From Exiguobacterium sp. 9-2 (lineage in GTDB: Bacteria; Bacillota; Bacilli; Exiguobacteriales; Exiguobacteriaceae): a DNA stretch of 64,000 bases. The stretch covers positions 1,195,127-1,259,126 of the forward strand of contig NZ_CP142850.1 in the NCBI RefSeq assembly GCF_036287235.1, read 5' to 3'. The position numbers were made by a program, and so were the translations under genes. Shown here one piece after another: positions 1 through 8,581 of this stretch (position 1 is the first letter of the stretch; each line of letters begins with the position of its first letter). The notes beneath the pieces are model-generated. The model saw only the letters and a program-made list of their open reading frames with translations. It had not been told where the DNA came from and made no database searches.

Positions 1-616
1 GCAATCCAAGCTGCTCCTTGATTGAACCGGAGCCCGTCGATTGCTGGACGGGAACGATCTTCCACACAGCGAGGAACGCAATCATTCCCATGACTGTCGT
101 CAGCCAGAACGTGGCTGCGAAGCCAGCGTGTTGACCGATGAACGTACCGATCGGAACACCGAGGACGTTCGCGAGTGTAAAACCACCAAAAATGAACGAA
201 ACGGCGACACCGCGCTTCGCGACAGGTACGCCATCGCTTGCGACGACCATTGCGAGCGAGATCAAGACACCGGTCAGGATGGCAGTCAGGATGCGGGTTG
301 CGAGCAATACTTCGTAACTTGGAGCAAAACTACTGGCAAGGTTCAGTAAGACCCAAGCGAGTAACAGACGTAGGATCAGGCGACGCCGTTCCAGGTGACC
401 GGTCAGCGACATTACAATCGGTGTACCAATCGCAAAGGAGATGGCAAATGCCGAGACGAGCGTACCGGCTGTTGCGATCGTGATATTAAGAGCTGAGGAG
501 ATTTCAGCGAGGATCCCGACGATGACGAATTCGCTTGTTCCGAGAACGAACGTCAGGAGCGACAACGTGGCGATCAACAGCCAATCGCGTCGACTTAAAC
601 GAGTAGTAGGTGACAT
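1..616 (-). CDS. MFS exporter, DHA1-like (N-terminal part, cut by window edge)
   Basis: Reading the minus strand from the ATG at 614-616 gives about 205 uninterrupted codons that run off the window start, so the C-terminal half is missing. The protein opens MSPTTRLSRRDWLLIATLSL and holds about six hydrophobic helices, with a GTSEFVIVGIL segment in helix 1 and an RRR loop after helix 2. This is the usual start of the AraJ/YdhP-type drug/sugar efflux branch of the major facilitator superfamily. It should be a proton-driven exporter in the cytoplasmic membrane; the substrate cannot be told. It is divergent from the OsmC gene, with a 190 bp intergenic region. Family is fairly sure, function is inference. 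Confidence 0.85.
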   Translation of the reverse strand, partial: MSPTTRLSRRDWLLIATLSLLTFVLGTSEFVIVGILAEISSALNITIATAGTLVSAFAISFAIGTPIVMSLTGHLERRRLILRLLLAWVLLNLASSFAPSYEVLLATRILTAILTGVLISLAMVVASDGVPVAKRGVAVSFIFGGFTLANVLGVPIGTFIGQHAGFAATFWLTTVMGMIAFLAVWKIVPVQQSTGSGSIKEQLGL

Positions 617-742
617 GGATGATTCCTCAATTCTGGCGCTTGCGCGCGAAACTATGAGTAACAGGATAGCATGAAACGATTTCGTCGGGTATCGCAAAGC
701 GAGAATTCGGGAAAAGAACCATTATTCGAAATAGCGTGTGAA

Positions 743-772
743 TTTCCAGGCTTGCTGTTTTTTGCGTATACT
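743..772 (+). promoter_or_regulatory. Candidate promoter of the OsmC/GH3 pair
   Basis: TTTCCA (743-748), an 18 bp spacer and TATACT (767-772) lie 35 bp before the OsmC start. The -10 is good and the -35 matches four of six consensus bases. Confidence 0.4.
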
Positions 773-806
773 ACAGAAGAAGACTACTGACAAAGGAGTG
801 GAAACG

Positions 807-1232
807 ATGCAAGCGACAGTGACATGGAACAAACAGATGGGGTTTAGTGGACAGACGGAATCAGGGCATCATCTTGCGATGGATGCAGCACCGGAGAACG
901 GTGGCGAAAATCAAGCACCACGACCGACTGAACTGCTGCTACATGCCGTTGCCGGCTGTACTGGAATCGACATCGTCTCGATTTTAGAGAAGATGCGCTT
1001 GACGATTACTCATTTCGAAATGGATATCGAAGGGGAACGGGCAGAGGATCATCCGCGGCGCTTTACGTCGATCTCGATTCATTACCGGCTTGAAGGTGAT
1101 CTCCCGGAAGATAAGGTCCGTCGCGCCATCTCGTTATCAAAAGATAAATATTGTTCGGTCTCGCAATCCTTGAACGCTGAGATTTCCGTCTATTATTCCA
1201 TCAATGGTGTCCGGAGCGAGGATCCTTTGTGA
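807..1232 (+). CDS. OsmC/Ohr family peroxide-detoxifying protein
   Basis: A 141-residue protein of the OsmC family, thiol peroxidases that reduce organic hydroperoxides in the cytoplasm. Both family cysteines are present: one in the VAGCTGIDIV helix (near residue 51) and one in KDKYCSVSQSL (near residue 117). The length is typical. The ATG at 807 is preferred over upstream in-frame starts because AAAGGAG sits eight bases before it. Its TGA overlaps the GTG start of the GH3 gene by four bases, so the two are translationally coupled, although their roles are not obviously related. It is nearer the YhfA-like OsmC group than Ohr, from the PTELLLHAVAGC context; that sub-assignment is less sure. 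Confidence 0.9.
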   Translation: MQATVTWNKQMGFSGQTESGHHLAMDAAPENGGENQAPRPTELLLHAVAGCTGIDIVSILEKMRLTITHFEMDIEGERAEDHPRRFTSISIHYRLEGDLPEDKVRRAISLSKDKYCSVSQSLNAEISVYYSINGVRSEDPL

Positions 1233-2449
1233 AGAAAGTAGCACTGATCGGTTGCCTGTTGCTTGCAGGGTGTGCGCAGGAGACGACGGAACCAACGAAA
1301 CCATCACAACCAGCAAAGAAGCAACCGACGGAGGCGAAGAAATCAAAGCCTGAGCCGACAAAGGAAGAGCAGCAACAAGCACGATTAAAGCAGCAACTTG
1401 AAGCGATGTCGACGTCAGAAAAGATCGATCAATTGCTCTATATCGGAGTTGCCGGAACGGAACTTTCAGCAGCTGACCGGAAATTGTTGCAGACGCATGC
1501 GATCGGTGGGGTCTTACTGCTTGGTGGGAATATTACGTCAGAAGATCAACTCTTGACGTTCACGCGTGCCATTCAAGAAACGAACCAAAAACCGTATGTT
1601 TTCGTCGGGGTTGATGAAGAGGGCGGACGGGTCAGCCGGGTACCGGATCAACGATTACGTCTCCCGACGAGTCAACGGATGGCGCAAGGTGCAGATGCTG
1701 CAAAAATGGAAGATGTCGGACGTACGCTCGGTCACCTGTCACGATTTTATGGGTTCAACATGGACTTCGCACCGGTCCTTGACGTCAATAGCAATCCGAA
1801 CAATCCAATCATCGGCGACCGTGCGTTAAGTGCTGATCCGAAGACCGTCGCGACTCTCGGTACGGCCCTGATGCATGGGATGCAAGAGACGGGAACGATT
1901 CCGGTCGTCAAACATTTTCCCGGTCACGGCAATACGAGTGTCGATTCCCATGTCGGTTTGCCGAGAGTGACAGCATCAAAGGAAGAACTGAAGCGAACGG
2001 AACTGTTACCGTTCCAAGAAGCGATTCAAGAGGGCGCCGAGATGGTGATGGTCGCCCATATTCTCTATCCCGCGTATGACGATCAAAATCCATCTTCGCT
2101 CTCGAAGCCGATCTTGACTGACCTCTTGCGTCAACAACTCGGATTCAAGGGTGTCATCATCACGGATGACCTTGTCATGGGGGCGATCACGAAACGATAT
2201 GGTCTTGCGGAAGCGGCACGTCAGGCACTTGTCAATGGAGCTGATATGGCGATGTTTTCGGAAGCAGGTGCCTATCCGAAGGTCCACACCGAAGTGATGC
2301 AAGCGGTTAAAGAAAAAACGTTGTCGTCAGAGATGCTCGATGCTAAAGTGATGCGGATCTTAAAGCTGAAGCAGATCTATGCCGACAGCCAGAAGCAACA
2401 GCGACCGACGAAATCGGAGCTTGTTCAGCAAGTGGAAGCGCTCAACTAG
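1229..2449 (+). CDS. nagZ: Beta-N-acetylhexosaminidase, GH3, lipoprotein (NagZ type)
   Basis: A 406-residue glycoside hydrolase family 3 enzyme expected to remove N-acetylglucosamine from cell-wall muropeptides outside the membrane. It begins with a lipoprotein signal, MKKVALIGCLLLAGC, with lipobox LAGC and a charged Pro/Lys/Glu-rich linker, so it should be anchored on the outer face as in Bacillus subtilis NagZ. The catalytic motif KHFPGHG followed by DSH lies near residues 228-241, and the substrate-binding lysine/histidine loop is intact. It starts with GTG inside the stop of the OsmC gene. It lacks the extra C-terminal domain of the larger Bacillus enzyme, so it is the single-domain form. 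Confidence 0.9.
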   Translation: MKKVALIGCLLLAGCAQETTEPTKPSQPAKKQPTEAKKSKPEPTKEEQQQARLKQQLEAMSTSEKIDQLLYIGVAGTELSAADRKLLQTHAIGGVLLLGGNITSEDQLLTFTRAIQETNQKPYVFVGVDEEGGRVSRVPDQRLRLPTSQRMAQGADAAKMEDVGRTLGHLSRFYGFNMDFAPVLDVNSNPNNPIIGDRALSADPKTVATLGTALMHGMQETGTIPVVKHFPGHGNTSVDSHVGLPRVTASKEELKRTELLPFQEAIQEGAEMVMVAHILYPAYDDQNPSSLSKPILTDLLRQQLGFKGVIITDDLVMGAITKRYGLAEAARQALVNGADMAMFSEAGAYPKVHTEVMQAVKEKTLSSEMLDAKVMRILKLKQIYADSQKQQRPTKSELVQQVEALN

Positions 2450-2507
2450 GACTAGCGAAGCAAAGCGACTCATGCTAGACTAATGGGGCAAGCCAATTAA
2501 ACACGAA

Positions 2508-2598
2508 AAGACACTAGGGGAGTCTCGCAGCAGACTGAGACGGAAGTATCCGGACCCTTTGAACCTGATCTAGTTCGTACTAGCGGAGGGAAGTGGCT
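2508..2598 (+). promoter_or_regulatory. TPP riboswitch (Thi box)
   Basis: The conserved Thi-box segments are present in order: ACACTAGGGG, CTGAGA (2534-2539), ACCCTTTGAACCTGATCTAG (2554-2573) and GCGGAGGGAAGTGG at the 3' end. P1 pairs CACT at the 5' end with AGTG at 2592-2595. It precedes the thiazole genes, which is the expected setting. GGGAAGTGG (2588-2596) can also pair with CCACTCCC (2640-2647) of the following terminator. That would give an antiterminator when TPP is absent and a released terminator when TPP locks P1. Confidence 0.95.
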
Positions 2599-2636
2599 CG
2601 AAACCTTAGATATCCTTAGCGCTTCAGCGCATTTTC

Positions 2637-2672
2637 GGACCACTCCCTTCAACATCGGGAGTGGTCCTTTTT
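2637..2672 (+). terminator. Riboswitch-controlled terminator
   Basis: GGACCACTCCC and GGGAGTGGTCC form an 11 bp perfect stem around a 9-base loop, followed by five T. It lies between the TPP aptamer and tenI, so it is the expression platform. Confidence 0.93.
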
Positions 2673-2690
2673 CGTATGGAAAGGAAGAAC

Positions 2691-3284
2691 ATGATGCGTC
2701 TACATCTGATTTCGACGGGATCCATCAATCCACGCGATGGAGTGGAAACCTTTCAATCGCTTCAACCATATACGGATCAGCTTCATCTTCGAGAACCAAA
2801 TTTGTCGGCAACAGAATTGTTAGATCTGATTGACGCGCTCCTTGCAAAAGGGTATTCGTCTGATCAATTAACCGTTCACGACCGGGTCGACGTCGCCCAT
2901 GTCGCTGGCATCGGTGTGCAATTGACGCGACGTTCCTTACGTGTCTGCGATGTTCGGCGACACTTTCCGAATCTCATCATCGGGAAATCCGTCCACTCTC
3001 TGGCAGAAGCACTTGCAGCGGAAGCGGAAGGAGCCGACCGACTGCTGTACGGTCATATTTATCCGACAGCGTCGAAACCAAACGTGCCACCGCGAGGGAT
3101 CGATGCCTTGAAGCAAGTTGTCACTTTCACGACGAAACCAGTCATCGCAATCGGCGGGATCACTCCTGATCGCATTCCTGAGATCGCAGCGACCGGTGCA
3201 AGCGGAATCGCCGTCTTATCCGGTATTCTCGGTCAAGCGGACCCGCATGCTGCCATTCAGCGTTATCAGGGGGTACGGGTATGA
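2691..3284 (+). CDS. tenI: Thiazole tautomerase TenI
   Basis: A TIM-barrel protein of about 197 residues in the ThiE/TenI family. Motifs are HLREPNLSA near the N-terminus, GHIYPTASKPNVPPRG (phosphate/substrate loop) and AIGGITPDRI near the C-terminus. TenI aromatises the thiazole tautomer produced by ThiG. It is called TenI rather than the thiamine-phosphate synthase ThiE because it leads a thiO-thiS-thiG-thiF run and resembles TenI in the loop after GHIYPT. ATG at 2691 (or 2694) follows AAAGGAAGAA. It is the first gene under the TPP riboswitch and overlaps thiO by four bases. Confidence 0.85.
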   Translation: MMRLHLISTGSINPRDGVETFQSLQPYTDQLHLREPNLSATELLDLIDALLAKGYSSDQLTVHDRVDVAHVAGIGVQLTRRSLRVCDVRRHFPNLIIGKSVHSLAEALAAEAEGADRLLYGHIYPTASKPNVPPRGIDALKQVVTFTTKPVIAIGGITPDRIPEIAATGASGIAVLSGILGQADPHAAIQRYQGVRV

Positions 3285-4225
3285 CGGATCACATCATCAT
3301 CGGTGGTGGAGTCATCGGTTTGACGCTTGCTTACAGTCTCGCTTGTCAGAACGTATCCGTTCTTGTCCTTGATCGCGGAACATGCGGACAAGGGACGAGT
3401 CGGGCGGCTGCCGGGATGCTTGCGACGGACATCGAGCTGAGAGAAGAATTGCATACGCTTGCCGCGCGAAGTCGCTGTCTGTATCCGTTACTTGCGCGAC
3501 GCCTCACGCGCGAGACCGGGATCGATTGTGGCTACCGGGAACAACCATTTTTATTGAAACAAAATGGGCAAGAATACTTATTTCCATCGGTCGGTCAAAT
3601 CGATCCGCGACGACTAACGACTGCATTGATGCATGTCTTACGAAATCGTGGGGTACCAATCGAAGAACAGGTGGACGTCACGCGAATCGAGGAGAGTAAT
3701 GATTTCATTAGGGTTGAGTCGAACACGGGAACGTGGACGGGACGAACGGTGACGGTTGCTGCCGGACGCGGGTCCCAAGCCTTGCTCGATACAGCTGGCA
3801 TTTCGATTGCGACATATGGGGTCAAAGGGGAGTGTCTCGCAGTCCGTCTCGCGGGTCAGCCGTTACGCTCGATCCTGTTTGATGACGCCGTCTACCTCGT
3901 ACCGAAAGCGGACGGACGGATATTGATCGGTGCGACAGACCTACCGCACGACGAGACGATCGGTGTTAGTGTCGCAGGAGTCACGTCACTGCTTCAAGCA
4001 GCAGAGCGTCTCTATCCACCGATCCGTGATGCTGTCATCGAAGAAGTCTGGTCAGGCGTACGACCACAAACAGAGTTCGGCTTGCCATATATCGGAGTCG
4101 CCGATTCATCCCGTCGGATCTTTATAGCGACGGGGCATCATCGGCATGGCATATTACTCGCACCGGCGACAGCGGAAGTCTTGGCAAACACATTACGGTT
4201 GATCCTAAAGGAGGAAGTTCGATGA
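3281..4225 (+). CDS. thiO: Glycine oxidase ThiO
   Basis: An FAD-dependent amine oxidase of the DAO fold that turns glycine into the iminoacetate used for thiazole ring formation. The dinucleotide-binding motif GGGVIGLTLAYSLA is at residues 7-20, followed by GTSRAAAGML. The C-terminal GVRPQTEFGLPYIG and GHHRHGILLAPATAE segments are typical of the family. At 314 residues it is shorter than Bacillus ThiO (about 369), mainly in the middle substrate domain, but no frameshift is seen. It overlaps tenI and thiS by four bases on each side (ATGA junctions), which indicates tight translational coupling. Confidence 0.9.
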   Translation: MTDHIIIGGGVIGLTLAYSLACQNVSVLVLDRGTCGQGTSRAAAGMLATDIELREELHTLAARSRCLYPLLARRLTRETGIDCGYREQPFLLKQNGQEYLFPSVGQIDPRRLTTALMHVLRNRGVPIEEQVDVTRIEESNDFIRVESNTGTWTGRTVTVAAGRGSQALLDTAGISIATYGVKGECLAVRLAGQPLRSILFDDAVYLVPKADGRILIGATDLPHDETIGVSVAGVTSLLQAAERLYPPIRDAVIEEVWSGVRPQTEFGLPYIGVADSSRRIFIATGHHRHGILLAPATAEVLANTLRLILKEEVR

Positions 4226-4422
4226 ACATTACGATTAACGGCAACGACCACACCATTGAACAGATTGGGACGATTGAGGACATGCTCACGCAACTTGGCT
4301 TAGGGGAAAAACTCGTCATCGTCGAACAGAACCGACAGATCATCGACCGCGGAGCTTACGATCAAACGGTCGTTCGGAACAATGACATATTCGAAATCGT
4401 TCATTTCGTAGGAGGAGGATAA
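4222..4422 (+). CDS. thiS: Sulfur carrier protein ThiS
   Basis: A 66-residue ubiquitin-like protein ending in Gly-Gly-Gly (HFVGGG), the tail that ThiF adenylates and that is then converted to a thiocarboxylate as the sulfur donor for the thiazole ring. Length and the [18 protein letters not shown] start are typical. It overlaps thiO by four bases and is followed two bases later by thiG. Identification is secure from tail, length and position. Confidence 0.93.
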   Translation: MNITINGNDHTIEQIGTIEDMLTQLGLGEKLVIVEQNRQIIDRGAYDQTVVRNNDIFEIVHFVGGG

Positions 4423-4424
4423 AC

Positions 4425-5189
4425 ATGCTACAAATTGGAGAAAAGACATTCGAATCACGATTATTACTCGGAACGGGGAAATATACGGATGCTACGGTAC
4501 AGCAGGAGGCCATCGATGCGTCCGCTTCACAAATCTTGACGTTCGCTGTCCGGCGGCTCGATCTCTTCGACAAACAACAACCGAATTTCTTGGAGTCGCT
4601 TGATTTAACAAAGTATGATTTACTACCGAACACGGCTGGTGCGAAGACAGCGGAAGAAGCGGTTCGGCTAGCGAAACTTGCGCGGGCATCCGGTATGTGT
4701 GACATGGTCAAGGTCGAAGTGATTGGGTGCGATAAGACATTACTACCTGACCCAATCGAGACGTTACGGGCTTCTGAAGAGTTACTTAAAGAAGGATTCA
4801 TCGTCTTACCGTATACATCGGACGACGTCGTCCTTGCACGACGACTCGAGGAACTCGGCTGTCATGCCATCATGCCGGCTGCGTCACCGATCGGTTCCGG
4901 GCAAGGCATCCTCAATCCGCTCCACCTAAAGTTCATCATCGAGCAGACGACGGTGCCTGTCATCGTCGACGCTGGAATCGGTTCTCCAACTGACGTTGCC
5001 TATGCAATGGAACTGGGAGCGGATGGTGTCTTATTGAACTCCGCTGTAGCCCATGCCCAGGATCCGGTCAAGATGGCGCGCGCGATGCGACTAGCCGTCG
5101 AAGCAGGGCGCTTCGGATACGAAGCGGGACGAATCGAGAAGAAACAGTATGCAGTCGCGAGTAGTCCAACGAGTGGATTGATTCGATGA
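4425..5189 (+). CDS. thiG: Thiazole synthase ThiG
   Basis: A 254-residue TIM barrel that condenses deoxyxylulose phosphate, dehydroglycine and ThiS-thiocarboxylate into the thiazole phosphate. GTGKY at residues 15-19, the Schiff-base lysine in DMVKVEVIG, and the phosphate-binding [13 protein letters not shown] and [11 protein letters not shown] loops are all present. AGGAGGAGG just upstream gives a very strong ribosome binding site. Length is normal. It is fourth in the riboswitch-controlled operon and overlaps thiF by four bases. Confidence 0.96.
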   Translation: MLQIGEKTFESRLLLGTGKYTDATVQQEAIDASASQILTFAVRRLDLFDKQQPNFLESLDLTKYDLLPNTAGAKTAEEAVRLAKLARASGMCDMVKVEVIGCDKTLLPDPIETLRASEELLKEGFIVLPYTSDDVVLARRLEELGCHAIMPAASPIGSGQGILNPLHLKFIIEQTTVPVIVDAGIGSPTDVAYAMELGADGVLLNSAVAHAQDPVKMARAMRLAVEAGRFGYEAGRIEKKQYAVASSPTSGLIR

Positions 5190-6193
5190 CACGTTATTCA
5201 CGCCAAACTCGATTTCAACCGATCGGAGAAGCAGGACAAGCACGCTTCGCAGCAGCAAAGGTACTGATCATCGGGATGGGGGCACTCGGAACAGCATCGG
5301 CAGAACAACTCGTTCGCGCCGGTGTCGGTGTCGTCCGAATCGTCGACCGCGATTATGTCGAGTGGAGTAATCTACAACGGCAACAACTCTATACGGAGGA
5401 CGATGCACGGCACATCGTACCGAAGGCGATTGCTGCAAAAGCGCGGCTTGAAGCGATTAATTCGACGGTGACGATCGAAGCACATGTATTAGATGTCGAC
5501 CGGGCAGCGCTGACATGGCTTCTCGATGATATCGATCTCATCATCGATGCGACGGATCATTTCGATATTCGTTTACTGATGAACGATATGGCATTGTTGC
5601 GCTCGATTCCGTGGATTTACGGCGGCTGCGTCGGCAGTTACGGGATTACTTTCACTGTTCGTCCGGGAGAGACGCCGTGTCTGCAGTGCCTGCTCGATCA
5701 ATTACCACGTGATCAGGAGACGTGTGATACGGCGGGAATCATCGGTCCAGCTGTTCAGATGGTCGCCTCTCTACAAGTGACGGAAGCGTTGAAGTGGTTG
5801 AGCGGGAAGACGGACGCGCTGCGGACACGTCTGCTTGCCTTTGACGTGTGGTCGAATACATTCCAACAAATCAACGTCCAGTCACTGAAGCAAACAGAGT
5901 GCCCCTCGTGCGGCATCGAGCCGTCTTATCCTTATTTATCGAATCAAACGGTGCGTTTCACGGCACTGTGCGGTCGCGATGCCGTTCAAATCCGTGGAGA
6001 CGGGCAGCGGGATCTCGAACAATTAAAACAACGCCTCCAGCCGGTTGCGTCGATTTCCGCCCATAATCCATACTTGCTGGCGTTTACGACGGATGAGCAT
6101 CGAATGGTCGCCTTTCGAGATGGTCGTGTCTTGATTCATGGCGAGGCGGATCTCGTTAAAGCAAAACGACTGTATCACGCCTATTTCGGATAA
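5186..6193 (+). CDS. thiF: ThiS adenylyltransferase ThiF (E1-like)
   Basis: A 335-residue ubiquitin-activating-type enzyme that adenylates the ThiS tail. [13 protein letters not shown] (near residues 31-43) is the nucleotide-binding loop. [10 protein letters not shown] and the [10 protein letters not shown] segment match the ThiF/MoeB/HesA family. Two Cys-X2-Cys pairs (CLQC and CPSC) form the structural zinc site. It ends the thiazole operon. Neither thiD nor thiE follows, unlike Bacillus subtilis, so the pyrimidine branch must be elsewhere. About 95 C-terminal residues after the second zinc pair are unassigned. The window alone cannot fully exclude MoeB, but position argues for ThiF. Confidence 0.92.
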   Translation: MTRYSRQTRFQPIGEAGQARFAAAKVLIIGMGALGTASAEQLVRAGVGVVRIVDRDYVEWSNLQRQQLYTEDDARHIVPKAIAAKARLEAINSTVTIEAHVLDVDRAALTWLLDDIDLIIDATDHFDIRLLMNDMALLRSIPWIYGGCVGSYGITFTVRPGETPCLQCLLDQLPRDQETCDTAGIIGPAVQMVASLQVTEALKWLSGKTDALRTRLLAFDVWSNTFQQINVQSLKQTECPSCGIEPSYPYLSNQTVRFTALCGRDAVQIRGDGQRDLEQLKQRLQPVASISAHNPYLLAFTTDEHRMVAFRDGRVLIHGEADLVKAKRLYHAYFG

Positions 6194-6231
6194 ACGTTCA
6201 TAAAACAGTAAAACTAATTTTAAAAATATAT

Positions 6232-6257
6232 GTTTTAAATGTTTAAAAAACAGGTAA
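6232..6257 (+). promoter_or_regulatory. Possible SigB-type promoter
   Basis: GTTTTA (6232-6237), a 14 bp gap and AGGTAA (6252-6257) resemble the general-stress sigma factor consensus GTTTWW-N12-14-GGGWAW with one mismatch in the -10. It precedes the small protein starting at 6316. This is a visual match only. Confidence 0.3.
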
Positions 6258-6315
6258 ATAAGACTTCAGACATAAATCGGTCTACAGGTTTTGAACGTGA
6301 AGAGGAGTGATTCAG

Positions 6316-6672
6316 ATGAAACAAGAATTCGATCCAATGAAGGATCAAGCACAGACGGAAGAAACACAGGCGGTTGTCCAGCAAGCCAACTGGAATCCGG
6401 ACCGGTACCGGACGAACTTGAACCCATTCTATCTGTCACCTTGTAGTGTCGAACGTAGAGAAGATGTGCATCAGGATGCATCGAAGATTCTCGAAGTCGA
6501 GACGTCGTCGCCCCTCCAACAACTTTTTGAACACAATCAAGCAACGCATACATCCGAACCAACGGGCAAAAAATTTAAGACAGGCATCGTCGTCGGTGTC
6601 GGTGCGATCATTGGCGGATCAGTTTCTGTGATTCGTTCCGTCCAACGTTTTAGAAAGCAACGGACGAAGTAA
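6316..6672 (+). CDS. Hypothetical small protein with one C-terminal membrane segment
   Basis: I do not recognise this 118-residue protein. The N-terminal two thirds are polar and acidic, with an NPDRYRTNLNPFYLSPC stretch. The end holds one Gly/Val-rich hydrophobic segment (GIVVGVGAIIGGSVSVI) followed by a basic tail, which suggests a tail-anchored membrane protein. The ATG at 6316 is chosen because AGAGGAG at 6301-6307 is well spaced from it; the GTG at 6307 overlaps that site. It stands alone between the thi operon and a strong terminator. A SigB-like promoter upstream would make it a stress gene, which is speculative. Confidence 0.7.
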   Translation: MKQEFDPMKDQAQTEETQAVVQQANWNPDRYRTNLNPFYLSPCSVERREDVHQDASKILEVETSSPLQQLFEHNQATHTSEPTGKKFKTGIVVGVGAIIGGSVSVIRSVQRFRKQRTK

Positions 6673-6696
6673 TACGCTCGTTGTGAAAGCACAAAA

Positions 6697-6728
6697 AGCA
6701 GGAGGCATTCGCCTCCTGCTTTTTTTTT
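6697..6728 (+). terminator. Intrinsic terminator
   Basis: AGCAGGAGGC and GCCTCCTGCT form a perfect 10 bp stem with an ATTC loop, followed by eight T. Confidence 0.97.
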
Positions 6729-6804
6729 GCAACCTCTTCATTTCACAAAGAAAAGAAGGGATTTTCGTATGTATATTGTTTCTATTTTGATATTTCTAGA
6801 TTTA

Positions 6805-7173
6805 TCAGTTCGTTATGTTATCAAACGCGGTAGATTTACCGTTTACGTAAACATCGATGATTTCATGTTCAGGATCTAAAGTTAATTTATAGACATGCTG
6901 CTTTGTCTTCTTATGAGTTTTAGATTCATTCAATTTAATCTTCAGCGTATCTCCTTGTGCTTCAAGATCAGAAGCGACTGCTTTCTTTGTGCGATAGATA
7001 ATATAGGCGATATCGTCTTTCGTGTTGATCATTTGCAAAGTAGTGGCAGGATTTATTTTCGATTGGAGAGCGTTAGGTACTATTTTTAGCTCACTAAAAC
7101 TGAGTTTAGAATCGTTTGCGTTACAGGCTGATAAAGTAGTACATAATATAGTCAACATTAATAATTTCTTCAT
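6805..7173 (-). CDS. Hypothetical lipoprotein
   Basis: A 122-residue protein with a clear lipoprotein signal peptide: MKKLLML start, hydrophobic stretch, and lipobox LSAC at residues 14-17. It should be anchored on the outer membrane face. The mature part is short and Lys/Asp-rich, with no domain I recognise. GGAG lies before the ATG at 7171-7173. The gene is monocistronic and AT-richer than its neighbours, which may point to a recent arrival. Confidence 0.75.
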   Translation of the reverse strand: MKKLLMLTILCTTLSACNANDSKLSFSELKIVPNALQSKINPATTLQMINTKDDIAYIIYRTKKAVASDLEAQGDTLKIKLNESKTHKKTKQHVYKLTLDPEHEIIDVYVNGKSTAFDNITN

Positions 7174-7453
7174 ATTTTTGCTCCTTCGATTCGAGTGGAA
7201 ATGTATACCTTATATCTTAGCAGTTTTTTGAAGTTCCAAGTCATCAAAAGGTATAAGGTCAACGGAAATTGACTTGATGTTAAAGATAAAGTAGCTTTTT
7301 GATCAAAAAAATTCTAATTTTTTTTGTTTAAATGTATGGTAGTGTCGCTGTGTGTTAGGATAACTCCTCCTTTTTGTGTTCCAAACAGATGTTCGTCGCA
7401 GAACGAACGCTCGCATGCTACACTTAAGCTACTATATTTAAAAAGTGAGTGTG

Positions 7454-8581
7454 ATGAAGATGAAATGGATACATACTGCCGATTGGCATCTCGGTAAAAT
7501 CGTTCATGGCGAGTCGATGCTCGGGAACCAACGGGCGGTCCTGAGCGAGTTTTTGACACTCGTCGATCGCGAACAACCGGATGCAATCGTCATTGCGGGT
7601 GACTTATACGACCGTGCCGTCCCGCCGACAGAAGCCGTTGAACTACTCGATGAGACGCTCGCTGCTCTGATTCTTGACCGGGACATACCGGTCATTGCGA
7701 TCAGCGGAAATCATGATTCAGCCGAACGGTTAAGTTTCGGAACGACGTTACTTCAACGGGCGGGTCTACACCTTGTTGGAAAATTGACGCCGGTCATCAA
7801 GCCGGTCGCGATCAAGGGAGTATCATTTTACCCGGTGCCGTTCGCTGATCCTGCGACCGTCCGGTATGTGCACAATGATGAAACGATCAAGACACATGAT
7901 GACGCAATGCGGACGATCCTTGCCGGATGTGTCCCAGACGGACCGAGTGTTCTCGTCGGTCATGCCTTTGTCATCGGTGGACTCGAGACAGATTCGGAGC
8001 GGCAATTATCCGTCGGAACGGCAGGGCAAGTTAGTGCGAGCCAGTTTGCACCGTTTACCTATACAGCACTCGGTCATTTGCACAACCCGCTTGCAATTCA
8101 ATCCGAGACGGTCCGATACAGCGGATCGCTCTTGAAATATTCGTTTTCAGAAGCACATCACGTCAAAGGCGTCGATGTGTTGACGTTGAACGATACTGGT
8201 ACGTTCGATCGTCGATTCGAACCGCTTGCACCAAAACGTGATTTGCGAGAACTGACTGGTAGTCTCGATGAATTGACGGATCCTGCGTTCGTTGCGACGC
8301 AAGTCACGGATGATTATTTAAAAATCAACCTGACGGACGGCGAAGCCTTGATGGATCCGATGGGCAAGCTGAAAAAAATCTATCCGAACATCCTGCACCT
8401 CGAGCGAATCGGATTCGTCCGCGAGAGTACGCGGGCGGTCAAAGCATCGCGTGAGCAGGTCAAGGATGCTTCTGTTGCGGATCTGTTCAGTGAATTTTAT
8501 GAAGCAGTTCGTGAGAAGAAGCCGACGGAAGCGATGCGAGCCGTCTTGAAGGAGGAAGCGACATGCGCCCAGAACGACTGA
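7454..8581 (+). CDS. sbcD: Nuclease SbcD (Mre11-type subunit)
   Basis: The calcineurin-like phosphoesterase subunit of the SbcCD nuclease, which opens DNA hairpins and trims protein-blocked ends. Metal-binding motifs are in order: HTADWHLGK at the N-terminus, IAGDLYDRA, SGNHDSAERL, and GHAFVIGG with ALGHLHNP. It is about 375 residues, normal for the family. ATG at 7454 and ATG at 7460 are both possible; the second gives MKWIHTADWH, like Bacillus SbcD. The 3' end overlaps sbcC by 19 bases, a strong sign of coupled translation. Confidence 0.95.
   Translation: MKMKWIHTADWHLGKIVHGESMLGNQRAVLSEFLTLVDREQPDAIVIAGDLYDRAVPPTEAVELLDETLAALILDRDIPVIAISGNHDSAERLSFGTTLLQRAGLHLVGKLTPVIKPVAIKGVSFYPVPFADPATVRYVHNDETIKTHDDAMRTILAGCVPDGPSVLVGHAFVIGGLETDSERQLSVGTAGQVSASQFAPFTYTALGHLHNPLAIQSETVRYSGSLLKYSFSEAHHVKGVDVLTLNDTGTFDRRFEPLAPKRDLRELTGSLDELTDPAFVATQVTDDYLKINLTDGEALMDPMGKLKKIYPNILHLERIGFVRESTRAVKASREQVKDASVADLFSEFYEAVREKKPTEAMRAVLKEEATCAQND

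Noticed and set aside
1-674. Plus-strand frames of 77-102 codons at the window start
   Set aside because: They are shadows of the MFS gene, which is open on the minus strand to the window edge with clear membrane helices.
767-772. TTGCTG at 752 as the -35 for TATACT at 767
   Set aside because: Only 9 bp apart; TTTCCA at 743 gives an acceptable 18 bp spacing instead.
7380-7420. GTTCG and CGAAC repeats before sbcD as a LexA box
   Set aside because: The GAAC-N4-GTTC core is not formed in the right orientation and spacing.
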